A stretch of DNA of 64,000 nt from a virus, in IMG/VR virus record IMGVR_UViG_3300043438_000055, positions 1-64,000 of that record, one strand, 5' to 3'. Of this stretch, positions 1-7,186 are shown piece after piece. The notes under the pieces were generated by a model that was not told the DNA's origin, did not search any database, and worked only from the letters and a program-made list of their open reading frames with translations. A program made the translations under genes and the position numbers. Position 1 is the first letter of the stretch. Each line of letters starts with the position of its first letter.

Positions 1-62
1 AAAAGCAAAGAATAAACATTACATAAACAAGATACTATCTGTATACAATTCATTAGTATCAT

Positions 63-97
63 AAAAAAAGCCTCCTTTTTTAAGGGAGGCTTTTTTA
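63..97 (-). terminator. Intrinsic terminator closing the left-end operon
   Basis: Perfect 6 bp GC-rich stem (70-75 with 85-90) with a 9-nt loop, flanked by a run of A on one side and T on the other, so it can work on both strands. On the minus strand it lies downstream of the last gene (207-413) of the small basic protein operon and ends in a U-run. This is a classic rho-independent terminator. Confidence 0.9.
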
Positions 98-206
98 GAC
101 CTATAATACTGAGACTATAGGGGGGAAAATTCTTCTTTAAGGGGCTCATTCTAGACTGAGTTACCACAACCTAAGCGTGCAGAGCGAGGGATGCAGGAGA
201 AGACAG
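98..206 (-). other. Non-coding 3' region, possibly structured RNA
   Basis: About 110 bases between the last gene and the terminator, with no ORF I can support. On the minus strand it holds a small stem (CCTATA pairing TATAGG, 10-nt loop, 99-120), a C-run, and a CTCA/TGAG stem around the palindrome TCTAGA (about 145-160). Two more small hairpins (206-219 and 219-236) sit at the end of the upstream gene. It is more GC-rich than its surroundings. It could be a trailing 3' UTR or a small RNA released from the operon end. A tRNA was considered and not supported. Confidence 0.3.
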
Positions 207-413
207 TTATTTTGATAACCTCTTTTGTTTAAGAGGCCACATCTTACTTTTTAATCTAGCAGGTGTATCAGCTTCTTTCATGTAATTACCATTGACTGGT
301 TTAGGAGGAGCCACCTTAGGAGCTGGTCTTGGTGTACCTGATCCTTTAGCTTTACCTGCAGTCATTGGTTTTACTGATTTTGCTGCTTTGGTAGTTACCT
401 TAGCTGATTTCAT
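207..413 (-). CDS. Small basic phage protein of unknown function
   Basis: A 68-residue protein rich in Lys, Ala and Pro, with no recognised domain. The N-terminal half is a low-complexity K/A/T/S stretch, then a proline-rich segment (APKVAPPKP), then a more ordered basic tail ending LKQKRLSK. It is the last gene of the left-end operon. Its ATG (411-413) overlaps the TAA stop of the upstream 50-residue gene as TAATG, so translation is probably coupled. Like its neighbours it may bind nucleic acid or act as a minor virion component; that is inference from composition only. Confidence 0.6.
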   Translation of the reverse strand: MKSAKVTTKAAKSVKPMTAGKAKGSGTPRPAPKVAPPKPVNGNYMKEADTPARLKSKMWPLKQKRLSK

Positions 414-565
414 TAAATACCTTTTTTACTTTTAGAAGCTTTTACTAAACCTACAGCTTTTGTAGCTTTACCTTTGGTGTTCTTACCAATTACATCTTTG
501 TAAGATCCTAATTGAGAAGAAGCTTTTCCAGAAGGAGCTTTGAGCATACCTGTTTTCTTTGCCAT
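413..565 (-). CDS. Small basic phage protein (50 aa), unknown function
   Basis: A 50-residue ORF starting at 565 with MAKKTGMLKAP and ending KASKSKKGI. It is lysine/serine-rich and has no known domain. Support comes from its position in a tight operon, its typical start (MAK) and the TAATG overlap with the next gene at 411-415. It is short enough that automatic callers may miss it. The composition (about one quarter lysine) matches the neighbouring basic proteins. Function unknown. Confidence 0.6.
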   Translation of the reverse strand: MAKKTGMLKAPSGKASSQLGSYKDVIGKNTKGKATKAVGLVKASKSKKGI

Positions 566-584
566 TTTATTTAAGTTTTAATTA

Positions 585-1133
585 TTAACAACCATTTTTA
601 CATTTACCACCCATTTTCATTTTGCCACCTTTCTTCATTGTAGGTACCATAGAAGCAGCGTCACCACCATATTGCATTTTCTTCTTAGGTGTTTTACCAG
701 CTTTCTTCATAGCAATTGCTATTGCAGCTTGTTTTTTAAGAGCAGCACCATTTTTAATAACACCACGTCCTTTAAGAATGTCAGCTTTAGTAATCTTACC
801 ATCTTTGTTTAAGTCAGGGAAAGAACCACCAGATTTAGCCTTTTTAATTTTACCACCAGCTTTCTTTTGTGCATATTTCTTTTCAAATTCTGCTTTACTC
901 ATGTAAGTGGTATCACCTTTGTTAACTACACCATACTTCTTAGTGCCTTCACCAACAGCAGGAGCTTTATCTACACGAGGTTTAATCTTACCTGCAGTTA
1001 TTGCATTGATTGTTTCTAACATCTCACCTCTGTTGTACATCTTAGTAGTATCTGAATCACGTCTTTTCTTTAAGAACGCAGCCACCTTAGGATCTACATT
1101 TCCACCACCTTGATATTTTTTAATCTTTGCCAT
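585..1133 (-). CDS. Lysine/glycine-rich phage protein with EF-hand-like segment
   Basis: A 182-residue basic protein starting MAKIKKYQGGG, sharing its N-terminal pattern with the genes at 2029, 2511 and 2824. Residues of the middle part read FPDLNKDGKITKADILKG, which resembles a dockerin/EF-hand calcium loop (D-x-N-x-D-G-x-I). The C-terminus is a run of K-G-G-K-M units ending in CKNGC. No enzyme motif is visible. Similar Gly/Lys-rich proteins are common in Bacteroidetes phages. A role as an internal or minor structural protein is possible but not shown. It is separated from the HNH gene by 34 bases of AT-rich sequence. Confidence 0.65.
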   Translation of the reverse strand: MAKIKKYQGGGNVDPKVAAFLKKRRDSDTTKMYNRGEMLETINAITAGKIKPRVDKAPAVGEGTKKYGVVNKGDTTYMSKAEFEKKYAQKKAGGKIKKAKSGGSFPDLNKDGKITKADILKGRGVIKNGAALKKQAAIAIAMKKAGKTPKKKMQYGGDAASMVPTMKKGGKMKMGGKCKNGC

Positions 1134-1167
1134 TTTGATTATTTTATTTTAAATTTAGCATTTCCAT

Positions 1168-1602
1168 TTAGTCAAATACATCAAACTCTTGGTTAACATA
1201 TTCATTATACTCTTTAATATCATCTGGCTCTAAACTATTAGCTAGAAGATATATCCTAGCAAACTCTAAAAGATCAGGGTCATCTCTAAAGTGACCAAGT
1301 CCTTTATTACAATGATTACAGAGCATTCCTCTTATTGTGTTTGTTTTATGACAGTGGTCTACAACTAAGTCTTCTTCTGAACCACAAATTACACATTCTT
1401 TTACAGTTTCTATAATTTCTTTTAAGTCTTTATCAGAAATCATTGATCTATATAATCCTCTTCTTGTTTCACTTCTATAAGAAGCTCTACATTCTTTACA
1501 CCAGCTATCAAAACCAGATTTAGTTTTGTTATGTAAAGGAAAATACTCTTTAGTTAAAGGCTTTTCTACTTTACACTTAGTGCATTTTTTTAGCAATTCC
1601 AT
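1168..1602 (-). CDS. HNH / recombination endonuclease VII family nuclease
   Basis: A 144-residue protein with an N-terminal zinc-finger-like part (C7, C10, C35, C38) followed by an Endo VII-type HNH core: C70-x2-C73, the DHCH motif at 82-85, then C95-x2-C98 and N100, and GLGHFRDDPDLL. Enzymes of this family cut DNA using a beta-beta-alpha-metal site; free-standing ones in phages often act as homing nucleases. It is sandwiched between small basic protein genes, and its first 13 bases overlap the 3' end of the DUF6321-like gene, as expected for a mobile gene that settled at a gene border. Whether it is still mobile cannot be told from sequence. Confidence 0.88.
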   Translation of the reverse strand: MELLKKCTKCKVEKPLTKEYFPLHNKTKSGFDSWCKECRASYRSETRRGLYRSMISDKDLKEIIETVKECVICGSEEDLVVDHCHKTNTIRGMLCNHCNKGLGHFRDDPDLLEFARIYLLANSLEPDDIKEYNEYVNQEFDVFD

Positions 1603-2027
1603 TTTCTTAAAGCTAATGCTTTTCTAGTAGGTTTACCATTAGGTTTCTTCATAGGTCCTTCAACTCCTGACATTCTTGCACAAAAGCTTTTTCTTCTCTT
1701 AGCAGGTTTGCTATCAGGATCTAGTTTAGAAGGCTTTGTTGTAACAGCTGTCTTTAGCTTAGATCCAGGATTAGCACGTCTATAACTTGCTACACCTTTT
1801 GCGTTGAGTCCTCCTGCAGGATTCTTACCTTCTTTACGTTGCCAAGCTGGTGTCTTACCACCATTCTTTAATGATGTACCATCTTTCTTTATAAGATGAC
1901 CATTAGGAACAGGAGTTATAGCACCTTTTATAGCTGTAAGAGTATCTCCATTTCTGAGAACTCCTTTACCTACATAGGCTTCTGCCTTCTGTGGGTTATA
2001 AACTTTTGTTTTAGGAATTCTAGCCAT
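1590..2027 (-). CDS. DUF6321-like small basic phage protein
   Basis: A 145-residue protein. The C-terminal part, from about residue 60 (PAWQRKEGKNPAGGLNAKG) through KRRKSFCARMSG to the end (RKALALRKWNC), matches what I know as the DUF6321 family, widespread in phages including cyanophages. The N-terminal 55 residues (MARIPKTKVYNPQKAEAYVG) are a separate beta-like segment. Function unknown. Highly conserved Cys/Arg/Trp positions suggest a structural or nucleic-acid-binding role. The last codons overlap the start of the HNH gene by 13 bases. Confidence 0.8.
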   Translation of the reverse strand: MARIPKTKVYNPQKAEAYVGKGVLRNGDTLTAIKGAITPVPNGHLIKKDGTSLKNGGKTPAWQRKEGKNPAGGLNAKGVASYRRANPGSKLKTAVTTKPSKLDPDSKPAKRRKSFCARMSGVEGPMKKPNGKPTRKALALRKWNC

Positions 2028-2028
2028 G

Positions 2029-2508
2029 TTATTTAGCTTTACGCTTTGCAGCTATACGTTTGAAAGTTTTAGCAAGAGCTTTGGCTCTGCCTGTACAACC
2101 AGGTTTAGTAATAGGAGTGCATTTACCTTCTGTACCTCTAGCCTTAATAGACTTAGATACTTTCTGAATCCACTTACCATCCTTGGCTTTAGATGTTTTA
2201 CCCACTACTTTATTTGCTCTCTCATTAGAATAAGACTTTTTTTCTTTTTCTTTAAGATACTTAGCAGTTTTTTCATTTATAATTTCCTGATTTCTTTTTG
2301 AAGCTTCATTATATCCTCTTACTTTAGCTCCAGATGGAGAAGGATATTGTTTAATAGTTTCACCTTTTAGTTTTGTATCAAAACCTTCTCTATAATCACT
2401 ACTATCTTTAGAAGTTGGAGTTTTTAAAGACTCCCAGCCCTTTCCTTTTATATTACTATAATTAGGCTTTAATGTTTTACCAGACTGAGCTTTTTTAATT
2501 GTAGCCAT
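2029..2508 (-). CDS. Small basic phage protein with WIQK...ALAKTF tail
   Basis: A 159-residue lysine-rich protein starting MATIKKAQSGKTLKP. The C-terminal 45 residues (KWIQKVSKSIKARGTEGKC, then CTGRAKALAKTFKRIA) form a conserved basic module that I recognise from many phage small proteins of unknown function. The middle is charged and probably disordered. Its first residues are nearly the same as those of the next gene upstream (MATIKKAQTG at 2822), which suggests duplication or a shared targeting segment. The start at 2508 lies only two bases past the upstream stop. Confidence 0.7.
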   Translation of the reverse strand: MATIKKAQSGKTLKPNYSNIKGKGWESLKTPTSKDSSDYREGFDTKLKGETIKQYPSPSGAKVRGYNEASKRNQEIINEKTAKYLKEKEKKSYSNERANKVVGKTSKAKDGKWIQKVSKSIKARGTEGKCTPITKPGCTGRAKALAKTFKRIAAKRKAK

Positions 2509-2510
2509 GA

Positions 2511-2822
2511 TTATTTCTTTTTAGCTGCTTTCTTAACTAATCCACCAGCTTTAGCTTTAGCTTTAGGAGCAGATTTTTTACCTTCAGTCTTTTTTATGTA
2601 CTTATCAAAAGAAGGTAGTTTATCAAAACTTTTCTTGTCAAAGATTAGACCTTTAGGTTTAGGAGCATACTTGCCCTTACCAGCTTGTTTATCTAAAGCA
2701 TCAGCCATGTCAATATCTCGTTTGTCTTGAACAGACTTCTTAATAAGCTTGCCTGTCATTTCACCACGAACCATTCCTTTAGGAACTCCAGCACCAGTTT
2801 GTGCTTTCTTAATTGTTGCCAT
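2511..2822 (-). CDS. Small basic phage protein, MATIKKAQTG start
   Basis: A 103-residue, strongly basic protein (Lys- and Ala-rich, C-terminus KAKAGGLVKKAAKKK). It shares the N-terminal decapeptide pattern MATIKKAQ[ST]G with the downstream gene. No known domain. The C-terminal histone-H1-like Lys/Ala tail would be compatible with DNA binding, but this is inferred from composition. It is one base away from the gene starting at 3180, in the same operon. Confidence 0.65.
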   Translation of the reverse strand: MATIKKAQTGAGVPKGMVRGEMTGKLIKKSVQDKRDIDMADALDKQAGKGKYAPKPKGLIFDKKSFDKLPSFDKYIKKTEGKKSAPKAKAKAGGLVKKAAKKK

Positions 2823-2823
2823 G

Positions 2824-3180
2824 TTATTTCTTTTTAGAAGATTTTAACTTAGGAGCCATCTCACCACTACGTTTTTCTATTAATTCAGACTCACGCTTTA
2901 AAGCAGCCTTTCTAAAACCTGCAGGGTTGATTTCTTTATGAGCAGGTGTCTTCTTATCAAGACCATAAGACTTCTCAGAACGTCCCATTTTACCACCATC
3001 TTTCATACTAGTGGCACCAAGTTCTTTATCTTTCTTTAATTTAGGAGTCATTCTAGCATTTGCTAAAGTGTTTTCTTGAACTTTAGTCCAAGCACCCTGA
3101 GGGTCAATAGGACCTACACGCTTATCAGAAGCTTTCAATCCTGACATGCTACCCATGCCAGCTTTTTTTACCTTTGCCAT
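2824..3180 (-). CDS. Small basic phage protein, unknown function
   Basis: A 118-residue protein starting MAKVKKAGMGSMSG. It contains a MKDGGKMGRSEKSYGLDKKTP segment and an alpha-helical Lys/Glu-rich C-terminal part ending KLKSSKKK. The pattern is familiar from Bacteroidetes phage genomes but has no assigned function. The ATG (3178-3180) overlaps the stop of the upstream 49-residue gene as TAATG, so the two are probably translationally coupled. Confidence 0.68.
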   Translation of the reverse strand: MAKVKKAGMGSMSGLKASDKRVGPIDPQGAWTKVQENTLANARMTPKLKKDKELGATSMKDGGKMGRSEKSYGLDKKTPAHKEINPAGFRKAALKRESELIEKRSGEMAPKLKSSKKK

Positions 3181-3329
3181 TATTTTTTAGTTTTAGCTTT
3201 TATTTTCTTTTCTTGTTTCAGCATAGCTGGAGTTGGTTTCTTCCCAGATCCTTTAGCAGCACGAATGTTATCCCACAATCCACGTTGAGATGTAGAACCA
3301 TCAGCACGTTTGATCATTTCTTTTGCCAT
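3180..3329 (-). CDS. Conserved 49-residue phage protein (RGLWDNIR motif)
   Basis: A 49-residue ORF from 3329: MAKEMIKRADGSTSQRGLWD, then NIRAAKGSGKKPTPAMLKQE and a lysine tail. The order RGLWDNIR...GSGKKPT..ML is a recurring pattern of tiny phage proteins whose function is not known. Both ends use TAATG overlaps: its start shares a base with the stop of the 91-residue gene and its stop with the start of the 118-residue gene. That chain of overlaps is strong support for a real gene despite its size. Confidence 0.75.
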   Translation of the reverse strand: MAKEMIKRADGSTSQRGLWDNIRAAKGSGKKPTPAMLKQEKKIKAKTKK

Positions 3330-3604
3330 TATAATGTACTTTTAGGGGTTTCTTCAACTTCTTTAACAATACCTGCTTCTACACCTCTAGCTAGAACAGA
3401 CTCAATAGCACCTGTTGCTCTATCTGCTAAGAAGATGGCATGTGCTTCTGGTGTATTTGTAATAGCACGTAAAGCGTTTAATATAACACCAAACTCTCCT
3501 CCAGAGATGGTAAAGTTATGTTCTGTTGACCATGTATATTTCTTACTAGGGTCATAACTTGGGGCTTCATTAGCCACGTCTACTTGGTTGATTTCTTCTG
3601 ACAT
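3329..3604 (-). CDS. Conserved hypothetical phage protein (91 aa)
   Basis: A 91-residue acidic to neutral protein, unlike its basic neighbours. It is predicted to be mixed alpha/beta: an N-terminal disordered part (MSEEINQVDVANEAP), a strand segment (KYTWSTEHNFTISGGEFG) and an amphipathic helix (VILNALRAITNTPEAHAIFLADRATGAIESVLARGVEAG). No motif is recognised. It is the first gene of the left-end operon, directly behind the promoter at 3627-3658. Confidence 0.7.
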   Translation of the reverse strand: MSEEINQVDVANEAPSYDPSKKYTWSTEHNFTISGGEFGVILNALRAITNTPEAHAIFLADRATGAIESVLARGVEAGIVKEVEETPKSTL

Positions 3605-3626
3605 AGTTATAATTTTTGTTTAACTA

Positions 3627-3658
3627 CAAAGTTATGTATAATTTAATTACTATCCAAA
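3627..3658 (-). promoter_or_regulatory. Bacteroidetes-type promoter for the left-end operon
   Basis: On the minus strand: TTTG (3655-3658), 20 bases, then TAACTTTG (3627-3634). This fits the Bacteroidetes primary sigma consensus TTTG-N19/20-TAnnTTTG. The start of transcription would fall about 3620, giving a 5' leader of about 15 bases before the ATG at 3604. The -33 box lies just at the end of the upstream gene. Confidence 0.8.
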
Positions 3659-3933
3659 TTTATTTCAAACGTGATGGTAGCAGAGCTTTTGATGCTCTTG
3701 CTTAGATCCAGTTTGATATGAAATAGATTGTGGAATTTTAATAGTTCTTCTAACAGCATATTATTATACTTGGGCACAGATGCAGCCAATCTAAAATGAT
3801 AAGAATGAGGATTTTTAACTATTTCTAGTGTAGAAAGCTCATCCACTGATGCAATAATTCCTTCAAGGTGAGCAAAATAAGCAAGTTCGTTATCTTGCAT
3901 CACCTCAGGAAAGAATTTCTTGTTAATCTGCAT
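3643..3933 (-). CDS. Hypothetical protein (96 aa)
   Basis: A 96-residue protein with no recognised motif. It reads as an alpha/beta fold: two helices (FFPEVMQDNELAYFAHLEGI; NNMLLEELLKFHNLF) and alternating strands (SYHFRLAASV; SSATITFEINL). Its ATG overlaps the stop of the Dps-like gene, so the two are probably made together. It could be a partner of that protein; this is only an inference from the arrangement. Confidence 0.6.
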   Translation of the reverse strand: MQINKKFFPEVMQDNELAYFAHLEGIIASVDELSTLEIVKNPHSYHFRLAASVPKYNNMLLEELLKFHNLFHIKLDLSKSIKSSATITFEINLDSN

Positions 3934-4337
3934 TAAGACAAGGTTAATAAATATTTAGTTTTTGCTGCTTCGCCACTCAATGCATCTGCTAAGTTAGCAA
4001 TATCATGATAGCTATTTACTTCACCATATTTTTTCAAGTTACTAGCAAAGTCCATAAGAGCTGTTACAACTGATGTAGCATCTACAGCACTAAGTGCTTC
4101 TATCTTATATACTCCAGGACGTTTACCACAATAACCCATTATTTTTTCTATCACACCATCTTTGAAATCATGTACATAATCATACAATCCCCCTAAAGCT
4201 TGGTGTTCTGCATAACTCTTTGTTTGCCAATGCAATAGATGCAATTGCTCATGGAAATACGTAAGCTTCCCAGCTATTGTTTCCAAGTTTAATTCTCCTG
4301 ATTTCATCATCTCATCAGGGAATAATGATTTTGCCAT
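3933..4337 (-). CDS. Dps/ferritin-like DUF5856 family protein
   Basis: A 134-residue all-helical protein. The segment LTYFHEQLHLLHWQTKSYAEH followed by LGGLYDYVHDFKDGVIEKIMG is the pattern of the DUF5856 family, related to Dps/ferritin-like four-helix bundles (H-x2-HW...H...D...E). Dps proteins store iron and protect DNA, but in phages this family has no proven role. Metal-binding-type residues (E, H, H, D, E) are present. The start at 4337 is preceded by an A/T-rich leader. Confidence 0.72.
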   Translation of the reverse strand: MAKSLFPDEMMKSGELNLETIAGKLTYFHEQLHLLHWQTKSYAEHQALGGLYDYVHDFKDGVIEKIMGYCGKRPGVYKIEALSAVDATSVVTALMDFASNLKKYGEVNSYHDIANLADALSGEAAKTKYLLTLS

Positions 4338-4348
4338 TGTTAGTTGGT

Positions 4349-4849
4349 TTAACGAGGTTCTGTAGTTGTTGTACTGGTGGTACTAGTAGACGTACTAGTA
4401 GACGTACTAGTAGAAGTAGTTGTTGTTGTAGGTGTTGCTGTAGTAGTGGTAGTAGTAGTTGTATTACTAAAACTTACTTCAGGATCAAAACTAGAACATG
4501 TACAACCAGCTCCTGCTGTAATAACTGTTGTAGTTCCTGCTGCATCTGCTGCAGATATAGAACCAGTTACAGCACATATAGTGGCTACTAATAAATTGCT
4601 ACCAACTAAGTTTACAGTTTGTGTGCTGTTGTCAACACCAGATCTGTAAGTGATAACTGTTGATACAGCACCTTCAGCAGTTGCTATAATTTGATAAGAG
4701 GTACCACCACTGTTACACTCGTACCCTTGTACTTGCTGCCAGTTACCCACTTTTGGTTTTGTTCGTCTAAGGATTAAGCTCCCTGCAACTACTCTGCCAC
4801 TACCATCGTAGCGGACATAAGCTTTAAGATCACGATTGTTACTTCCCAT
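4349..4849 (-). CDS. Putative virion decoration/fibre protein with poly-Thr C-tail
   Basis: A 166-residue protein. Residues 1-120 look like a beta-rich globular domain (AYVRYDGSGRVVAGSLILRR, STVITYRSGVDNS, TTTVITAGAGCTC). From about residue 130 it becomes an almost pure Thr/Ser tail ending TTTTEPR. The same kind of Thr/Ser stretch recurs in at least five other proteins of this window, most of them fibre or tail proteins, which supports a virion role. No signal peptide. The tail would be a good O-glycosylation substrate; the neighbouring gene (4866-5882) is a glycosyltransferase. The link is inference. Confidence 0.6.
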   Translation of the reverse strand: MGSNNRDLKAYVRYDGSGRVVAGSLILRRTKPKVGNWQQVQGYECNSGGTSYQIIATAEGAVSTVITYRSGVDNSTQTVNLVGSNLLVATICAVTGSISAADAAGTTTVITAGAGCTCSSFDPEVSFSNTTTTTTTTATPTTTTTSTSTSTSTSTSTTSTTTTEPR

Positions 4850-4865
4850 TGTTTAAATTTTATGG

Positions 4866-5882
4866 TTAATAGTTAAGGTTATATTTTTGTTTCAATTCTA
4901 ATAATTGTTGTACGTAATAATGATTAGCGTGTTTTTTAGAACCTTCATCATTTAATACTACGTCTAAGTGTGTATCTTTAAAAGGATCTTTACCAGCGTG
5001 ATATGCTCCTTTATAGAAGGCAGGATATCCCATACTGTTTTGTCCTGTAATTCCTGCATTGTGTAGAAGTGTTGTTCTATCCAGTTTCTCAATTGGATCT
5101 GAAGACCAACAAAATTCTAATTCAGGAATGTTCTTAGTCTCTTGTTCTCTAAGCCAAATGTTCCATAGCACAGCCCACATATCTGCACACCAGCTTTGAA
5201 ACCCTTTGTTCTCATCTTTAAAGAACTGTTTGTTTATGTTCTGAAGATATGTACGAATAAGTACAGAATCATTCATCACCTTCTTCCAGAAGTCAGAATC
5301 TATGTTCTTAAGGAAGTATTGAGCTCCTCCTGAATGTTCATTGTTAGCTTCAGCTATTTCTCTATTGATGCCCACCAAGCTTGTAATTTCAGCTAGAACA
5401 TCTCTAGTTTTGTATTCTTCAAGCTTCTCTGGAAGCACATCTCTCACTTTACTATCAAAATATGAAGCATTGATATAACTGTTTGTATCAGATAGATAGT
5501 TTATATCATCATCTTTAAACTCATCAATGTTAAATTTATCTGTAAATATGACATCACAATCACAGTAAAACACTGCTTTGGTGATCATATCAGGATTGTC
5601 CTGAAAATACCTCATTAAGCAATAGGGACGTAGAATAGGAATATACACTCCTAAATACTGACTAACGTCTCCTGTATCCTTGTAGAAAGCAAACTGTGCT
5701 TCTGGATACAGCTCCATTATCTTCTCCCATTTACCATTGTATTCTCTAAAACTAGGTGTGTACACTAAAACAATTGCCTTGTCTGAGTGCCCAAGCTTCT
5801 TCAAGCTTTCTAACCATAGATGTACCTGCCATGTGTAGTAGACATCATCTGGCTGGGCACAGATAAATTTAAGATCCTTCAT
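4866..5882 (-). CDS. GT-A type glycosyltransferase
   Basis: A 338-residue protein with a Rossmann-like N-terminal half and the metal-binding DxD-type motif YCDCDVIF (D108, D110) after a helix containing RPYCLMRYF, as in nucleotide-sugar-dependent GT-A enzymes. A second acidic/aromatic region (QSWCADMWAVLWNIW) and a C-terminal part with HNAG and GAYHAGKDPF resemble hydroxyproline/serine galactosyltransferase-like proteins. Cytoplasmic; no signal or membrane segment. It lies between two Thr-tailed proteins and a collagen-like fibre gene, so modification of those Ser/Thr-rich regions is a sensible guess. Sugar and acceptor are not known. Confidence 0.75.
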   Translation of the reverse strand: MKDLKFICAQPDDVYYTWQVHLWLESLKKLGHSDKAIVLVYTPSFREYNGKWEKIMELYPEAQFAFYKDTGDVSQYLGVYIPILRPYCLMRYFQDNPDMITKAVFYCDCDVIFTDKFNIDEFKDDDINYLSDTNSYINASYFDSKVRDVLPEKLEEYKTRDVLAEITSLVGINREIAEANNEHSGGAQYFLKNIDSDFWKKVMNDSVLIRTYLQNINKQFFKDENKGFQSWCADMWAVLWNIWLREQETKNIPELEFCWSSDPIEKLDRTTLLHNAGITGQNSMGYPAFYKGAYHAGKDPFKDTHLDVVLNDEGSKKHANHYYVQQLLELKQKYNLNY

Positions 5883-5908
5883 ATGTAGTTTTTGTTGGTT
5901 TCTCTTTA

Positions 5909-6058
5909 TTAAGGAGTAGCTGTTGTTGTTGTACTAGTTGTACTAGTTGTGGTAGTATTAGCAGCAGTCACTCTAATCAATTGTTCTAATTGCTTAGATA
6001 TTTGCCAAAGCAAATTATCTGTAGTACTCCAACCTATTTGTCTTGATGGTATTGCCAT
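5909..6058 (-). CDS. Small protein with poly-Thr C-tail (49 aa)
   Basis: A 49-residue ORF starting MAIPSRQIGWSTTDNLLWQI, an amphipathic helix (SKQLEQLIRV), then a C-terminal tail of Thr/Ser ending TTTTATP. It fills the gap between the glycosyltransferase and the collagen-like fibre gene, with 17 bases to the next start. The Thr tail matches those of the 4349 and 17165 genes, which makes it credible as a real gene. Probably a minor fibre-associated protein. Confidence 0.6.
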   Translation of the reverse strand: MAIPSRQIGWSTTDNLLWQISKQLEQLIRVTAANTTTTSTTSTTTTATP

Positions 6059-6075
6059 TATATTAATATTTTATA

Positions 6076-7164
6076 TTATCCTACTTGATTTACTGTTACA
6101 ATTAATCCAGGAATAGCAGGAATATCTCCTGAAGCTACAGCTGATGTAATTGCTATTGCATTATCTGCATTACTGTTTATTTCCCACTTAAGCTGTACAT
6201 ATTCATTAGCCACTGTTGTCTTAAAGAAAAAGTTCCATGCTGGTACAACATATATAGAGTTGGAAGGAAATCCTATTTGTGAAGCACTAATAGGTACACT
6301 TACACCATTTTGTGCTAACCAAATATGAATATGTGTAGCAGTGTTACCACTATTTTTTACCATCTGAGCACTAAACGCTATATTATATACACCAGGATTA
6401 GCTATTGTTATTTGAGAACCAGAAACAAGTGAAACTCCATTGTTCCATGGATCTGAATTATTAAGACCCATTGTAAGAACAGCTCCTGCAACACCTGTTT
6501 GAGTAGTAGTGTCATAGAAAGATCCTAAATAACCAAATCCTCCAGCAGCCCCACTTGTTCCTGATGTACCTGATGTGCCTTTTGTTCCTGAAGACCCTGA
6601 TGTTCCGCTTACTCCTGATGTACCAGAAGAACCTGTCGTACCACTTGTTCCGCTAGTACCAGCGGTTCCACTTGTTCCATTAACACCACTTGTTCCAGAA
6701 GAACCAGTTAGTCCTGATGTACCTGACGTACCATTAGAACCATTACCACCAGCAGCACCATTAAGGTTTACACCCCATGAGGTGTAAGTTCCTGATCCTA
6801 CCACTTCAGAAGGAGCATCAAACACCAAAACCCCTGTAGCAGGGTTGTAGGATATAATCATTGAAACCTGATGGTTACTAATGTTATAAGCTATCAATAT
6901 ATCTTGAGCAACTGTGTATGCCAGTCCTGTACCTACAGTGATGGTTCCACCAGTTCCTAATGTAAATGATGTAGAAGATGTAGTTTGATATCTGTCTCCA
7001 GATGCACCAGTTAACCCAGATGTACCAGATGTGCCTGAAGATCCATTTGTACCTGATGTGCCAGCTACGTTTTTGATCAGGGTATCTAAATTAAGCCACC
7101 CCTTGTAACCATTACAAGGTTCGCATCTCTGATCCCAAAAACCAGCTTTAATAAACGTAGGCAT
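6076..7164 (-). CDS. Collagen-like tail fibre protein with C1q/TNF-like head
   Basis: A 362-residue protein. It has a short N-terminal segment (MPTFIKAGFWDQRCEPCNGY), then GTSGTSG triplets, then a ~85-residue beta domain (about 58-140; RYQTTSSTSFTLG to TYTSWGVNL), a longer G-[TAVS]-[SG] collagen-like stretch, and a C-terminal ~150-residue jelly-roll-like domain (YLGSFYDTTTQTG...NPGVYNIAFSAQM...VYVVPAWNFFF...LKWEI) typical of C1q/TNF-like trimers such as BclA. The internal beta domain and collagen part are close copies of segments in the 3083-residue fibre. Likely a trimeric receptor-binding or decoration fibre. It has its own promoter at 7187-7217. Confidence 0.85.
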   Translation of the reverse strand: MPTFIKAGFWDQRCEPCNGYKGWLNLDTLIKNVAGTSGTNGSSGTSGTSGLTGASGDRYQTTSSTSFTLGTGGTITVGTGLAYTVAQDILIAYNISNHQVSMIISYNPATGVLVFDAPSEVVGSGTYTSWGVNLNGAAGGNGSNGTSGTSGLTGSSGTSGVNGTSGTAGTSGTSGTTGSSGTSGVSGTSGSSGTKGTSGTSGTSGAAGGFGYLGSFYDTTTQTGVAGAVLTMGLNNSDPWNNGVSLVSGSQITIANPGVYNIAFSAQMVKNSGNTATHIHIWLAQNGVSVPISASQIGFPSNSIYVVPAWNFFFKTTVANEYVQLKWEINSNADNAIAITSAVASGDIPAIPGLIVTVNQVG

Positions 7165-7186
7165 ACTAGTGCAATTAAATAATTTT

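Noticed and set aside
98-206. tRNA-like sequence on the minus strand (GTGGTAACTCAG)
   Set aside because: Resembles a D-arm by eye, but I could not find a matching acceptor stem, anticodon arm or T-loop.
4277-4649. Plus-strand Cys/Ser/Thr-rich and Val-rich ORFs
   Set aside because: Both are reverse frames of the poly-Thr coding stretch; no promoter and unlikely composition.
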